DNA of 64,000 nt from Macrophomina tecta (GCA_024180945.1 JAKSGN010000006.1:2170001-2234000); one strand, 5' to 3'; positions 11,937 through 23,199 are shown, counted from the first letter of the stretch. Program-made: numbers and translations. Notes: generated by a model from the sequence alone, not told the origin.

Positions 11937-14900
11937 TCATGTCGGCGGCAGTGGGCATCCTACCTTCTCCGCAGGCTCCTTGACCAGGTCCTTCCACTCT
12001 GGCGGTACCGCACCCGTGCAAAAGTCAGGGCGCACGGCCAAGGCGCTAATTATCCTGCCACCAACACCAATACTTTGGAGTCGTATTATTCAACAAGGAG
12101 TTGCTCAAATGCAGTAAGAGTTGATTCTTTATAAAGCTAGGCTACCAGCGAGTTTGATAGCCACCAGCTTGAATAACATCTACAAGCCGTTGTGGCATAC
12201 TTTTACAAAGCGCTTTAAGGCTTGGTTTTTCCACCAATGCGTATGCCCTAGGTAACCACTCAGCTAGTAATGCCTCCACGCGCTCAGGATTCTTCTCAAG
12301 CTCAATAAATGGCGCAATCTCTTGAAGCTTCATCTTTAGTGGCCACCAAAGGTATTCCTGGAGGTTCAGATCAGGCGAATATGGGGGGTGAGTAATGCAC
12401 CTAATTTGGTGATCACGCAGCCATTTCTTCACCCGGTTCGCCCGATGAATACCAGCACCATCTTGTAACCAGTACATACCATAGTCGTAGTTTCTTGGCA
12501 CCTGTTCCTCCAGTACTTTGATATAGGATTTGGCAGTATAGCCTTGCCTAGGAGAGTCCAAATCACGCTCCATAACGTGTAAATCAGACACCCCTAGCTG
12601 GCCTGAAAAGCCACCCCATACCATACATCTTGCCTTCTTGCCAAGTGGCCGTGTATTAAGCCGGCTTTGGTCCCACTTTTGCTGGCCAGGCGTACGGAAA
12701 ACCCAGCTTGGTGCGTGGCCAGAGCCCTGCTCAACTGAGCACTCATCACCGAACGTAACCCTCATCCACCATCTCCAGCTCTTATACCGGTATTTCTTTG
12801 CATATTGGTACCGAATGCGGGCATTCGCTTGAGAGATCCAAGGCCGATTCTTTGCACGCCATTTGGTAATATGGTTCTTGCGTAGAATACGCCTGAGCGT
12901 ATCTTTATGGATAGATAACTGGAGTTGCTTAATCACCTGGCTGTGCTTAAGTTTTGGGAACCGGTTAACAAAACGAATAATCTGGCGCTCCGTGCGAAGG
13001 CTGACTTTGGGGGACGGCCAGTACGAGGTGTTAGATCAATCTGGCCAGTCGTATTGTAGTGGTTGATGCAGCTCCTAATTGCGTGTTCTGAGAAGCGAGT
13101 CTCACGGGCAATTTGACGCCCAGATTTACCATCTTGCGATTGTGTAATAACCGAAACTCGTTGATCATGTGAAAGCTGATGCCTTTGCCTAGCATTGCCT
13201 GAAATTTCGCGTCCAAAGATGCGCTGCATGGTGGTGTAATGAGGCAAGGGATGAAGAGGGTACGTTGTTGTTTTGACTCGTGCACGTCCGTGCGCCCTGA
13301 CTTTTGCACGGGTGCGGTAACAGTTTCCATGCAACGACCACCAGGCCCGGCCCCCAGCCCTTCGCCCACCAAAATCCGCGCAGGTTGTTGACAAGGATAG
13401 CGAACTGAGCCAGCAATACCAGCGCTCCCGGCCGATGCTGGCCCAGATACTCCACCCACCGATCAGGCACGACATTCGGCCATATCATTGTCGTACCAAC
13501 CAAATCGAGCGGGCCCTCGGGTGTCGATGGCCGCAGAATAAAAGCCGTGTACTTCTGTAGCACGGCCAGCGCCTCAGCATAGACCCGGCATTCCTCCTCG
13601 TCCATGGGTGGCTGGCCAGGCGTTGAAATGGGTAACGGTTCTTCGACGAGCACGCGGCGCAAGGTCGCGAAGCGGCGCTCCAGCTCTGGGGAGAGCAGCT
13701 CGTCGGTCACGCGGCCTGGCTCGAGGATGGGCCGTAGCGGGCTCTCCGACACCCATTCCCACACGGCCGACTGACGCAGGATCGAGGGGCAGCCGCGCAT
13801 CGTCCGTATCCACTCGGCCGGATCCTCGAAGTCGATGACGGACGCGGCGTTCGGGTCGGCACTCTGGAGCTGGTGCATGGAGCCGAGGACGTAGAGGGTC
13901 AGCCAGGCAGAGAAGAGGAAGGCGCCCGGGCAGTTCTCGCGGGTGAGGTTGGAGAGGCGCTCGCGGAAGACGCTGAGCGCGATGCTTTGATGCGCCGTGG
14001 CGATAGTGGTGTAGCGTCGACGTTTATCGATGTCGGTGCAGCAGTGCGCGCGATGAAGGCCAGAGACAGCGAGAAGACCGTGCATTAAGGGCGGGTCTGA
14101 GAAGGCGATCTCGGGAGCAGCTATGCGGTAGACTTCTAGTACGTCGGACCGGGTAGAGAAGGTGAGGCTAGTGGACACGGTGTAGTGATGCAGCAATTCC
14201 ATGTCCTCGAGAGCGAAGGAGGTCGTAGCCGTTGTGCCCGTTGACGTCGAGCCCGGAGAGGCATTAGTGGGATACGGTGATGTCGGATTTGGAAGTATGT
14301 TCGGTGCTAGGGCAACTGGAGATTGGGTCCGGCTGCTATTATCCGACGCGATGGCAAGTGCTGAACCCTGGAGAGGCGGCCGGCTATAGGGGAGGTTTGG
14401 GACGACGAACTGGAGACTACATTGCTGATCTCTTTTTGTGCAATTGCCACATGAAGGCTTCTGCTCGTCGCACTACCGAATCGGTCAGTAAAGGTCTGTT
14501 GATGTGCATCACACACAAAGAGCCTTGAGCTCCTCCCGCAGCCAATGGCCGAGAACGAAGGTAGGGCAGCCAAGGCCTTGCCGGTATCCAGAAGCGATGG
14601 ACCGTCTGAGATCGCGGAGGGCAAGATAGTCTGTGCTCTGGTCCAAAGGCGACTTTTTTTATTCAGGGAAGGTCAACCCGGTGATGGAAGAGGAGCCTCG
14701 GATGCTCCGGTGCGTGCGGCTGGGCTGGCAAGAGAACGGGGCAGCGCGTTGGCTGAGAGGGGGTGGGGACGACTCTAGCGGCCGCGGAGAGGGTTGCAGA
14801 GACGGGAGGGCTTGCTGGCGGGAGGCCGCAGGGGGAGGATCGGGGCATTTGGATTGAACGGGTGAGAGGCATACTTTCACGCGGCGCTGCTTGCATTGGG

Positions 14901-14973
14901 AGCAGCCGGTGCGGGTCTTCTTGTGCGATCGCCTGGTCGCGGGCCTTTTTGACGGGGGGCTCTCATCGGACAT
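11937..14973 (-). CDS. Zn(II)2Cys6 transcription factor interrupted by a Tc1-type transposon
   Basis: Fungal zinc-cluster regulator, probably nuclear; target genes unknown. Exon 1 is 14875-14973; exon 2 starts at 14472 after a 402-nt intron. The cluster is assembled across that intron: TGCSQCKQRRVK in exon 1, then CDEQKPSCGNCTKRDQQC in exon 2, spacing C-x2-C-x6-C-x6-C-x2-C-x6-C. A Pro/Ser linker leads to a fungal-specific (Upc2-like) effector domain that includes MHGLLAVSGLHRAHC. At 13317 the frame enters a transposon. Joining the flanks at the TA target site restores an open frame that ends in PPEWKDLV and 14 further residues, stop at 11937-11939 (440 aa). As it stands, the frame runs 42 codons into the element and stops at 13189 (460 aa). 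Whether the truncated form works is unknown. Confidence 0.87.
12008..12037 (+). repeat. Left terminal inverted repeat of the Tc1-type element
   Basis: 30 bp beginning CCGCACCCGT and ending GGGCGCACGG. It is identical to the reverse complement of 13288-13317 and is preceded by TA. Confidence 0.96.
12142..13229 (-). pseudogene. Tc1-type transposase, single-base frameshift
   Basis: DDE transposase that would cut and reinsert the element. The N-terminal part begins MQRIFGREISGNARQRHQ (start 13229) and has the helix-turn-helix region (SGRQIARETRFSEHAI) ending TGRPPK. The rest lies in another frame, from about 13008 to 12142. It carries the catalytic residues: first Asp in FGDEC, second Asp in WLQDGAGIH, Glu in NLQEYLW, with 34 residues between the last two (DD34E). 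The frames join at a run of five G (plus strand 13009-13013), where one more base would give one continuous protein of about 360 aa. The rest of the frame is undamaged, so the break is either young or a homopolymer sequencing error. Confidence 0.9.
13288..13317 (-). repeat. Right terminal inverted repeat of the Tc1-type element
   Basis: Reverse complement of the left repeat, 30 of 30 bases identical, followed by TA at 13318-13319. Confidence 0.96.
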
Positions 14974-16039
14974 GGCGAAGGGAAACTGAGTCTCGCAGCA
15001 AGATGTTCATCAAGTCGCCCAACGAAGCGTGGAAAGTGGCTTGCACTGCCTGCCATGTGGGGCGCTCGTGTCGCGTCGCGTCGTGCCCGCAAAGCCGCCC
15101 GCTGCCTGCGCCGCTGCCTGCCTCCGCCCTGCCTCAAACACGCCTGCGCCCTGCCTCAAACACGCCTGCGCCAAATCCTGCGCTGACTGATCCGGCTCCG
15201 GAGAAACTCTGCCGCCGCGCTCCTGCTGGCTGCCCGGCGAAAACAGAAGCGTGCATCGTCGCTGGTCCACTGCGAGGCATCGCGTCCAGGGGGGTATCTC
15301 ATCGGCCAGTGCCCGCTGCCTCAGGTTCTTCACTGATTCAAGTCAGCATTGTCGAATGAGAAAGATCCCAGTGCCCTGAATCGACCGCATCGAGAGAAAT
15401 ATGTCCGTCAGGCAGGGCTACCCAGCCCAGCAAAGCCCTTATGCCCGACGGGCAGTCGTGGCATTCATTCGACACTGAGACGCGAGCAGGAAGGAGAGCC
15501 AAGGAGGGGAGTCTTTATAGAGTTCTCTGCGTTGCAAGCTTTTCCGACGGCCACGGCCCTCTCGTGCAGGGCTCGCTCGGACAAGTCTCGCTCCCATTGG
15601 CCCAGCAAGGGGGCCCGCTTGTGAACGTATTCGGCAATCGTCCGCTCCTGCGTCCAGCCGCAGTCATCTGCGTTCTCGGCGCCGCTCGTTCAACATTCTC
15701 GTTCTGCGCCGCTTCCGATTCGCCGGACTCTTGACACGAATACGTCGCTATACACAGAATACGCACACACGCGCCAAGTCGTCGCCTACTGTTCGCAAAC
15801 GCCTACCAAAGGAGAATGGCACTGCCCTTGTTGCTGCACGGTGGAACCGAATGCTGACGACCGCCGCGTCTCCGTCGCGGTATAATTATCTGCATCTGCC
15901 CCCCTAAATGCTATCTCCATCCGAATCTTCAAGTGCTGCTTCTGCCCCTTCCCTTCGCAGTTGCCTGCTCATCTCTCCCCTTCTCTTTATCTTCCCAGCA
16001 GATTTGCTTCCTATTCTGCTCCGAGAGCTCTTGCTCAAA
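14974..16039. other. Divergent promoter region between Zn2Cys6 and RTA1 genes
   Basis: Shared upstream region of two divergently transcribed genes. Contains a short tandem duplication at 15128-15171 and a pyrimidine-rich stretch just before the RTA1 start (15930-16035). No further gene is supported. Confidence 0.6.
15128..15171 (+). repeat. 22-bp unit repeated twice in tandem
   Basis: Two exact head-to-tail copies (15128-15149 and 15150-15171) of a unit beginning CCTGCCTCAAACACG. It lies about 155 bp upstream of the Zn2Cys6 start. Confidence 0.9.
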
Positions 16040-17050
16040 ATGTCCGACTCTTCTACCTATCATCCTGCCCTTGACGACCCGAACGCCTATGTTCTCTATC
16101 GCTACCATCCCAGCCTCCCCGCTGCCATCATATTCGTCATCGCCTTCGCCCTAACAACATTTTGGCACTGTTGGCAATGCGCACGAACTCGGACTTGGTA
16201 TTTCATACCGCTTATCATTGGTGGTTTCTGTAAGTGCGCCCGAGCAGAACCCGAAGGCAAACCAACATGAGCACATCTCTCTCGGCCGAGACAGCGACAT
16301 CGTGCTCGGGAAATGAAGCAAGGGCAATTCGCTGACAACCGTTTCCATCGAACAGTTGAATGGGTCGGCTATATAGGCCGTGCTCTTTCTCACAAAGACC
16401 AATGGGCGCTCGGCCCTTTCATCCAGCAATCCCTCCTTCTACTCGTTGCGCCCGCGCTCTTTGCCGCCTCGGTCTACATGGTCCTCGGCCGCATCATCCT
16501 GCTCACCGACGGTGAGCAGCACTCGATGATCCGGCAGAAGTGGCTGACCAAGATCTTCGTCACCGGCGATGTTATATCCTTCATGGTCCAAGCTGGCGGG
16601 GCTGGCATCATGGCCAGCGGCTCTGAATCAGGCATGCACACGGGCGAAACGGTCGTCGTCGTCGGTCTCTTTATTCAATTGGCTTTCTTCGGCTTCTTCA
16701 TGTTCGTCGGCTCGTTGTTCTACAAGCGCATCATCCGTCAGCCAACCTCTAAAAGCATTGACGACTCGATGCCCTGGCGCAAGCACTTCTGGGTCCTCAT
16801 GACCGTGAGCATGCTGATCTTCGTGCGCTCGGTTTTCAGGGTTATCGAATATCTGATGGGCAACAACGGATACCTGCTGAGACACGAGGTCTTCCTATAC
16901 ATCTTCGATGCCGTCTTGATGCTTGGAGTCATGGTCCTGTTCAACGTCGTGCACCCGAGCGAGATCACAAGGATGTTGAAGGAGCGCAACGAGCGTGAAA
17001 CTGATATGGAGGAGATAAGGGAGAGGTACATCGAGCAGGAAAGTGTTTGA
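16040..17050 (+). CDS. RTA1-like multi-pass membrane protein
   Basis: Member of the fungal lipid-translocating exporter / RTA1 family, linked in yeasts to resistance against 7-aminocholesterol and to sphingolipid handling. Exons 16040-16229 and 16356-17050 (294 aa) are joined by a 126-nt intron with GTAAGT and CAG borders. Family features: N-terminal YHPSLPAAIIFVIAFAL helix, then IGGFFEWVGYIGR across the splice, LLLVAPALFAASVYMVLGR, a TGDVISFMVQAGGAG helix, RSVFRVIEYLMG and a final helix VFLYIFDAVLMLGVMVLFN. About seven membrane spans, then a charged cytosolic tail. ATG at 16040 (MSDSSTYHP) fits family starts; an open extension upstream lacks similarity. Confidence 0.93.
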
Positions 17051-18437
17051 TTATGATGACATGGAGAAGGGGGAGGGGTGACTTGATTTTCTCTCTGCAT
17101 TTACGATATACATGTTTTGGGTTGGCATATCGCATTCTGCCCAGTGCACCGGCATTATGAAAGCATATTAAGGTTAAGCATATGGTATAAATACACTGAC
17201 AGAATTGTTTTTTTCCTCATCGCATGGACGCTTAATATTTTGCGCGGCAGTAGTACTGATGCAGTGAGGAGGTGTACTCCGTTCACTCAGCAAGCATCCA
17301 GGCCAACTCCAAATGGATCGGTAGCTGAGACTTTTGTTGCGGGCAGCATGCCAGAGAGCTCACCTTGACGGATTTTAAGTGAGCCCGGCCGCTGGTCTGG
17401 GCAGCCTCACTGATGCACCCTGCTGAGGCCATTCACATCAATCATTTAGACAGAAGATCTCATCCGAGGACTGCTTATAAAGAACAGTGCAGTGCATATC
17501 TGGATCTCAGTGATATAAAAATGGGTATGATGGGCCACCCGGAGATCGAGGTGAGGTCCGCGTCAACGGAGGCATCAACGCGCACACGATACCTCACGCT
17601 TTTGCACTTTGTCATAGACAACTTCGAGAAGTCAATCAGCATCAAGGCGAATTAGTGCGTCTGGGCGGCCGCGGGCACGGGTCACTGCTCTCGGGTGATT
17701 GGAGGCACCTAATAAACCCACTATTACTCGACGTTTGGGTTAGCACGCGTCCTAATACAACGACCTTCAGTAACGGCTGCAAATGCCAAGAACTCTTGCT
17801 CAAGGCCCTGCCTCTGTGGTAGCAAGGTGGTATAAACAGGACGGTCCAGCAGTGCCCCCAGTCATGTTTCCTGCTTGTCCGTAAAGGCAGGAGGGCCAAA
17901 GGCCTCCCAAATCCGACCCAATGACGTTGTGTCTGCCCGTTCTGCCAACTTAGTCAATACTACGTGCCAGTTCCGTGCCATAGCGTTCCGTTTCAGTGGC
18001 CGCCCTGCTCTTCGGCCGCATATAAATACCCCTTCAGCCCCTTGGCCTGATACCCTTCTTGTTTGTTGGAGTGAAAACCCCCTCCACCAGTCGACGCCAG
18101 AGTGGTAGTTATCCCAAGCAATGAATCCGCACTACCGCCCCACCGCGCCAGCGAATATTTCAGACGAATTGAAGCTAAGGCCAAAAAAAAAAAAAAAAAA
18201 AAAAAGAAGCCAGAAGCCACCCCATTGTGAAAATACCAGATCACAATAACCTCAATGAGCTTGCGACTCCAGTTCAAGTGCCCGTGCGGTACGCGCATGC
18301 CGCTGAGACGGCCGTGTACGACATCGCTCTCTGACATTAGTCTATCCAAATTTTCAAGTCTATTAGCAACCAGTCACATACTCCCTTACCCTCCGGACGG
18401 ACGCGAATAGTCCCATATCGCCTCTGCACCACACCTC
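17051..18437. other. Intergenic with a 23-A tract
   Basis: Between the convergent 3' ends of the RTA1 and WSC genes. An uninterrupted run of 23 A lies at 18183-18205. No gene is supported. Confidence 0.55.
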
Positions 18438-19141
18438 TCACAACCCCACCGCTACCCCGGCCGCCGCCGTCAGCCCCGCGACAATGACCGCGCTCCAGAC
18501 CGCTTGCCTCCCCGCCGCACCGACCCCCAAGCCAGCGGCCCCGCTCGTCTTGTTATACAGCGACAGCGCCCACGACCCACCACACGCCGCCGTATCATTT
18601 GCCTTACACGGGATCCCGCACGCGCCGTCTGGCAACTGCGTCGACAGCGACGATAGGTACGGGGAGCACCAGCATCTGCAAAAAGAAAAAGAAAACCAAT
18701 AAGTCAGCACCACACCGACAAAACTCCTAAAGAGGACACTGGGTTTGGGGGCTTGGGCTGTGGGGGAAGGAGTTGGGAAAGAACGCACTCCCGGCCATAC
18801 TCCAACCCGGCATACTGCGTGCCTCCGCAAAAGTCCAGGCACCACTCCACCGTCATCTTGTCTGTCGCATTCATCGAGCCGCCCGTCAGCGCGCGCACGC
18901 CTCCCGCCTGCGCGTAGCCCTGCGTCTCATTGTAGCAGCCGGCGTAGGCGTAGCCTTTCCTGCCCGGGTCGATGGCGAGCGTGGGCGAGGGATAGCCCGT
19001 GGATGTGGTTGAGAAGGTTGCGGTGCCCGTGTTTGTGGTCCCTGTTGAGGATGTTGATGTCGAGGAGATGGACGAAGACGCTTGCGCGAGGGAGAGGGCG
19101 GTGAGGAGGAGGACGGATAGCAGGGATGAGATGGGGGCCAT
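18438..19141 (-). CDS. WSC-domain cell-surface protein with signal peptide
   Basis: Exons 18789-19141 and 18438-18675 (intron 113 nt) give 196 aa. The N-terminal signal peptide is LLSVLLLTALSLAQA. A Ser/Thr-rich spacer follows, then a WSC domain from about residue 62. Eight cysteines are visible: AGCYN, EWCLDFC, GRECWC, GACGIPC and AACGG. WSC domains are carbohydrate-binding and occur in fungal wall sensors and secreted enzymes. The C-terminus is hydrophobic (WSAVIVAGLTAAAGVAVGL) with almost nothing after it, which fits a GPI anchor signal better than a signalling receptor with a cytosolic tail. The start codon is immediately preceded by 20 A residues on the coding strand. Confidence 0.9.
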
Positions 19142-20829
19142 TTTTTTTTTTTTTTTTTTTTGGCGGAGAGAGAAGTTGGGTCAGTTGCTTGAGAGCGTCA
19201 ATTAATGTTGGATTGGAGATGCGAGGCACACAAGAGACGAATGCCGGTGATCGTCGCAGGGAGGAAAAGAGAAGAGGAAACAGGGAGAGAAGAAAAGATG
19301 CCGTTAGAAGGAAGATGGTGGAGATTTGTGGCGGCCCTTCGTTGAGCTGAGCAGGGTGCCTCAGCTGAAAGGGAAAACAAGCATTATTATCGGCGGCGGG
19401 GGGCGCCAAATGGCCGTGCCTAGGCTAGCCTTTCTGCTAGTAGATACGAGATAGTGGTGCTTTCGGAAGGAGGCTCACGGTTTTTTTTTTTTTTTTTTTC
19501 CCTTATCGCCGAAGGATGGGGGCGAGACCGCGAGACGCAAGCCACGTCCTGGCATGGGTCTGGCAGCAGGATGCTCGGGAGGAAGGGGAAAGGGAAGGCT
19601 ATTTTTAAGCGACTACAAGAGCGCGCGCGGGCTTTTCGGGAGATCCGCCCGCTCAAGCTCCCGCTGTTCCACTCGCTTCGCCCCCCCAATCGGGTTACTG
19701 ATGAAATGGAGGATGGTGGTGGAGAGCTTGACGAGTGTCGCAAAATTTACCTATTTCCCTCTTGTCCATGCATTCAGCTGGGATGAGCATTACTGGAAGA
19801 GGCTACAAACATCGGGATGTAGGGCTCATAGAAGAAAATCCCACCACCCAAAAACTGACGCTCAGATTTTAGGGTAAGAATCGCTGGTGAACAACAAGTC
19901 TGTCGAGATCGAAAATTTGTCTAACTACTAATATTTGTATTGCTATTGCTTTTATTATGCGCTAGTAATGCGCGACCATTCCCGACCACAGCTACTTCAA
20001 TTCATACCATCGACGTCGTCCGTACCTGTCCGCTTTTCTCAACAGCATAACAGAAGGCATACAGTTGACGTCACAAACCCCAACGCTAGAGTTTGCTGCG
20101 TCATCTTCGCCCCCTTTAACTGTGAGAAAGAGATGCAATGGTATAATGGCACATGGGAGAATCATGACAGCTCGGCAAATCGCTTGGAGGAGTTTGCTTG
20201 CCATTTTCCCCTTCATCAAGGAGGTATCGCCGCCATGGACCAATGCAGTGTGAAGTCTGCCGTCCACACCTAAGTGCTCTACGGATGTCTTGTTCTGTAT
20301 CGTGACATCATATATGCAAGTCTCAACATGGAGAAAACGTGATTACACAGAAGCGTTGAGGTAAGGTCTTCCGCGTCATGTTTGAAAGCAATCTGCTCCA
20401 AATTGCCATCGAGCCTTTAAGCCAGAGTATCGTACTGGAACTCATGTCGGACGCGATCCTGTGGAACGGTACAGGGTCTCTCCAGCTGAGCCAGGACCAA
20501 AGGGGATACTCAAGGCGCCGATGGATGAGTCTATAGTCAACATCGTGATCCCAAAGGAGAGACATGGCCGGATGGCATATGCAACACTCTCACTGGCTCA
20601 ATACTCGACATTATTTGCTAGCACAGGTATCAAACTGGACAGTCCAATAGTAGTGAATTGCCACCGACACTCTTCAAGCGCATCGAGTGATACGTGAGAG
20701 CTCTGCGAAAATATTCCTCAATGTAGTATGACAACGGCCTGACTTCCTCTCCACCAGACTTTGACAAGTGCAAGCCAAAGAGTGACTTCAGTCCGCAGCC
20801 GGTACTGTACTTAAGGCGTCTGAAGGACT
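19142..20829. other. Intergenic with poly-T tracts
   Basis: T runs at 19142-19161 (touching the WSC start codon) and 19481-19499. Short frames at 20323-20829 on the minus strand may be the decayed 3' part of the neighbouring HET-domain relic, but I cannot show it. Confidence 0.5.
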
Positions 20830-21280
20830 TCATGAGCTTTCATAATCATGCATTCGAGAGGTAATATCGCGGAGTTTTAGATGGGGAACCGAGGCTGAAA
20901 GGCTGCGATTAGTTCCATCGCCTGCGGCGGCCATGGACATCTCAGCATGGGAATAGATCAGATGCATCTGCTGAACATAGGCGTGCTTCTCGTCGGGAGA
21001 ACACTGGTCAATCCAGTCCTCAGCCAACCAACCCACAGGAAATGCAGGTCATCCGACTGCGATTTTCTGACAAGGCTGATGGCATCCCTAACAGCCATGT
21101 GGAGACGAGGTAGTAAGCAGTTCGAGGCTCGGCATCCCATTAAGCCCTGGTCCAGGTCTCTGGCGGGTCCGCAGGTGTATCTCAAAGCTGCGAACTCCAT
21201 TCCAGGCTTCCAAGGGATAATGTTGAGACTATGGCAGTCTATGACTTTGAGACTGAGGGGGAGCGCCGTTGACGGATGGT
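20830..21280 (-). pseudogene. HET (heterokaryon incompatibility) domain relic
   Basis: HET domains trigger cell death after fusion of unlike fungal strains. In one frame the minus strand reads SLKVIDCHSLNIIPWKPGME, then FAALRYTC, then AVRDAISLVRKSQSDDLHFL followed by WV: the usual start of a HET domain (L-x-V-I-D-C, ALSY, AI-x-L-x-R, FLWVD). At about 21030 the frame shifts and continues as EDWIDQCSPDEKHAYVQQ, then MHLIYSHAEMSMAAAGDG, matching the next HET block, and stops at 20830. The essential WVD...C-I-D-Q region is damaged and no start or C-terminal part is clear. Confidence 0.72.
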
Positions 21281-21608
21281 GCCATCATTTTCCGAGTAGA
21301 CGCACAAGGAGCTCGTGTGCGCTAGATCTATCGGACGCCGAGTGGAGTGGTGAATCCCAAGAGCCATCTGTTGAGACAGGGGTGTAGGTCGGTCGGTAGC
21401 ATCGTCCACCGCGGCACAAAATCCTTACTCGGCTGAGGAGTTGGTCGAAGTTCACGAGAATTGAGATCGGGCGAGTGGCGGCAGGGGCAGGGTGTGTGCT
21501 GCTTTGCCGAGCGGGCCCTCACGCCGTTTCCTTTTCCGCTCCGTCCTGACTTCCGCCGTCTGTCTCTCTCAATCTGAAATTAGGCAACACTCCAGAAACT
21601 CGCCAACA

Positions 21609-22391
21609 ATGAGCAACGCCATCCGCTTCATTGCCTCCAAGGGCAGCAAGTCCACCTCCGCAGGTTCCGTGTCCTTGGCCTGCCACGTCAAGCCCGGAGC
21701 GAGCGCGAAGCGGGAAGGCATAAACAGCGTCTCCGACGACGGTGTCGAGCTCTGCGTGTCCGCGCAGGCCAAAGAGGGGGAAGCCAACAAAGCTGTACAG
21801 AAACTGTTCGCCAAGGTGCGTCGCCTTTCGTCTTTCCCGACCATAACCGTTGTAAACTATGGCCCGGGCCGCCCTTGCGCGCGCCTATCACTTGCCACGC
21901 CAGTCTTCCCGTCCATGTTACGCTTTTTCGGGGGTCGCGGCCGCACTCGAGCTGGTTGCATTCATCCGGCGGCGGATGGAACGTCGATGCACCCCTCTGC
22001 GCCGCTGCTCAAGCGGCATGCAAAGGGCAGTATGTGCCGGTATGCATATTGTTAGCCGGCCCGTCCACATGAACAGACGCACTTGAGCGGAGGACTGCCC
22101 GAGGGGAGCAAAGAGCAGCGAGTTAGATGGCCGATGCCCCGTATTCTTTGCGTGGCCTTTGTCACACACGCCCTTCCTCATTAAAGCCGCCCAGCGAATG
22201 TGCGTTGACGTCTCTTCTTTCCTCGGCCATGCTGCCAGGCTCTCAAGGTCCCAAAATCCGACGTGGAAATTGCGAAAGGCATGAAATCGCGCGAAAAGAC
22301 GGTCATGATCCACAATTTGGGCAAGAATCGCAGTCCACAGGAGCACATTGAATCAATTCGAAACACTCTAATCGCATCCATTGAACATTAA
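21609..22391 (+). CDS. DUF167 / YggU-family small protein
   Basis: Small conserved protein of unknown biochemical role found in bacteria, archaea and eukaryotes. Exons 21609-21815 and 22239-22391 give 119 aa. The protein shows the family pattern: [43 protein letters not shown] then [20 protein letters not shown], followed by TVMI. The reading frame crosses the splice cleanly (AAG then GCT). The intron is 423 nt, long for this genome; it contains open but unassigned frames. Stop at 22389-22391. Confidence 0.92.
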
Positions 22392-22601
22392 ATATGTCGT
22401 AAAAGAATTAAATCCTTGCCCCACCCAACGTCATCGTCCTAAGGGAAGACGGTTGCATGTGTATCATGAATGGCAAGTTTCTGTTTTTTTCTTTTGGCTT
22501 CATCCAAGCTTTCTCAAGCAAGTCGCTGGCAACTACCCAGGGATATCATTTCCTGCAAAATCACACGGCGAGCTTCTCTTCCCGGACAGTCGACCGCACG
22601 C

Positions 22602-23199
22602 TTAAGCGTACTGCCAAGCACCGGCGCCGGTGTAGTTGGTGGTCAGGAAGTCGAAGCCGAGGCAAGCGGTGTTGTTGGTGTAGCCGCCGCCGAAAATCTG
22701 GTAAGGAGCAGTGCCGTTGGCGGAGGGGCAGGCAATGAAGCCGTTGGTCCAGCTCAGGACGCCGAAGCTGCCGCTCTCGGACTTGCTGAAGCCGGTCTGG
22801 ACGGAGCCCTCGCCCGTGTAGGCGGAGTGGGCTTGGGTGAAGGAGAGAGAGCCATCAGCGGCGATGTAGACTGGTCATCGAGTCAGTGGCTGGCCTGTTT
22901 CTGATCTGGCTGGATGTTGACTTACCCTGCTGGCCGCCAGGGACGCTGACGTCGAGGCCGAGAGTGTTGTCACCACCAACGAAGACGGTGACGTTGCCGG
23001 GGTAGGCGGTCTCGCAGTCCTCAACGACGGACGAGGGGCAGTAGGAAGAGGTGGGCTTGCCAATCCAGAACTTGCCGGAGTTGGCGTTGATGGAGCCAAA
23101 GTGGATGGGAGAGGCGGAGCGAGCGGCCAGACCAGCGAACTGGCCAAGGACAGCCGGGGCGGCGGCGAGGATGGTAGCGGCGGCAGCGAAGGTCTTCAT
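22602..23199 (-). CDS. Secreted IgE-binding-protein-like wall or effector protein
   Basis: Small secreted protein resembling the Aspergillus proteins annotated as IgE-binding protein. Exons 22926-23199 and 22602-22870 (intron 55 nt) give 180 aa. The N-terminal signal peptide is MKTFAAAATILAAAPAVLG. The mature part holds the family segments LAARSASPIHFGSINANSGK, FWIGKPTSSYCPSSV, LDVSVPGGQQ and FTQAHSAYTGEGS. Several Asn-x-Ser/Thr sites and four cysteines in the mature part are visible. No membrane anchor. The family is common in filamentous ascomycetes; its biochemical function is unknown. Confidence 0.88.

Larger units (their letters stand above)
12008..13317 (-). mobile_element. Complete Tc1/mariner-type DNA transposon, 1310 bp
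   Basis: The element is bounded by perfect 30-bp terminal inverted repeats (12008-12037 and 13288-13317) and flanked by the dinucleotide TA on both sides (12006-12007 and 13318-13319), the target duplication of the Tc1/mariner superfamily. It carries one transposase gene on the minus strand. Base composition is unlike the AT-rich blocks elsewhere in the window and the repeats are identical, which suggests recent insertion and no repeat-induced point mutation. Confidence 0.95.
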
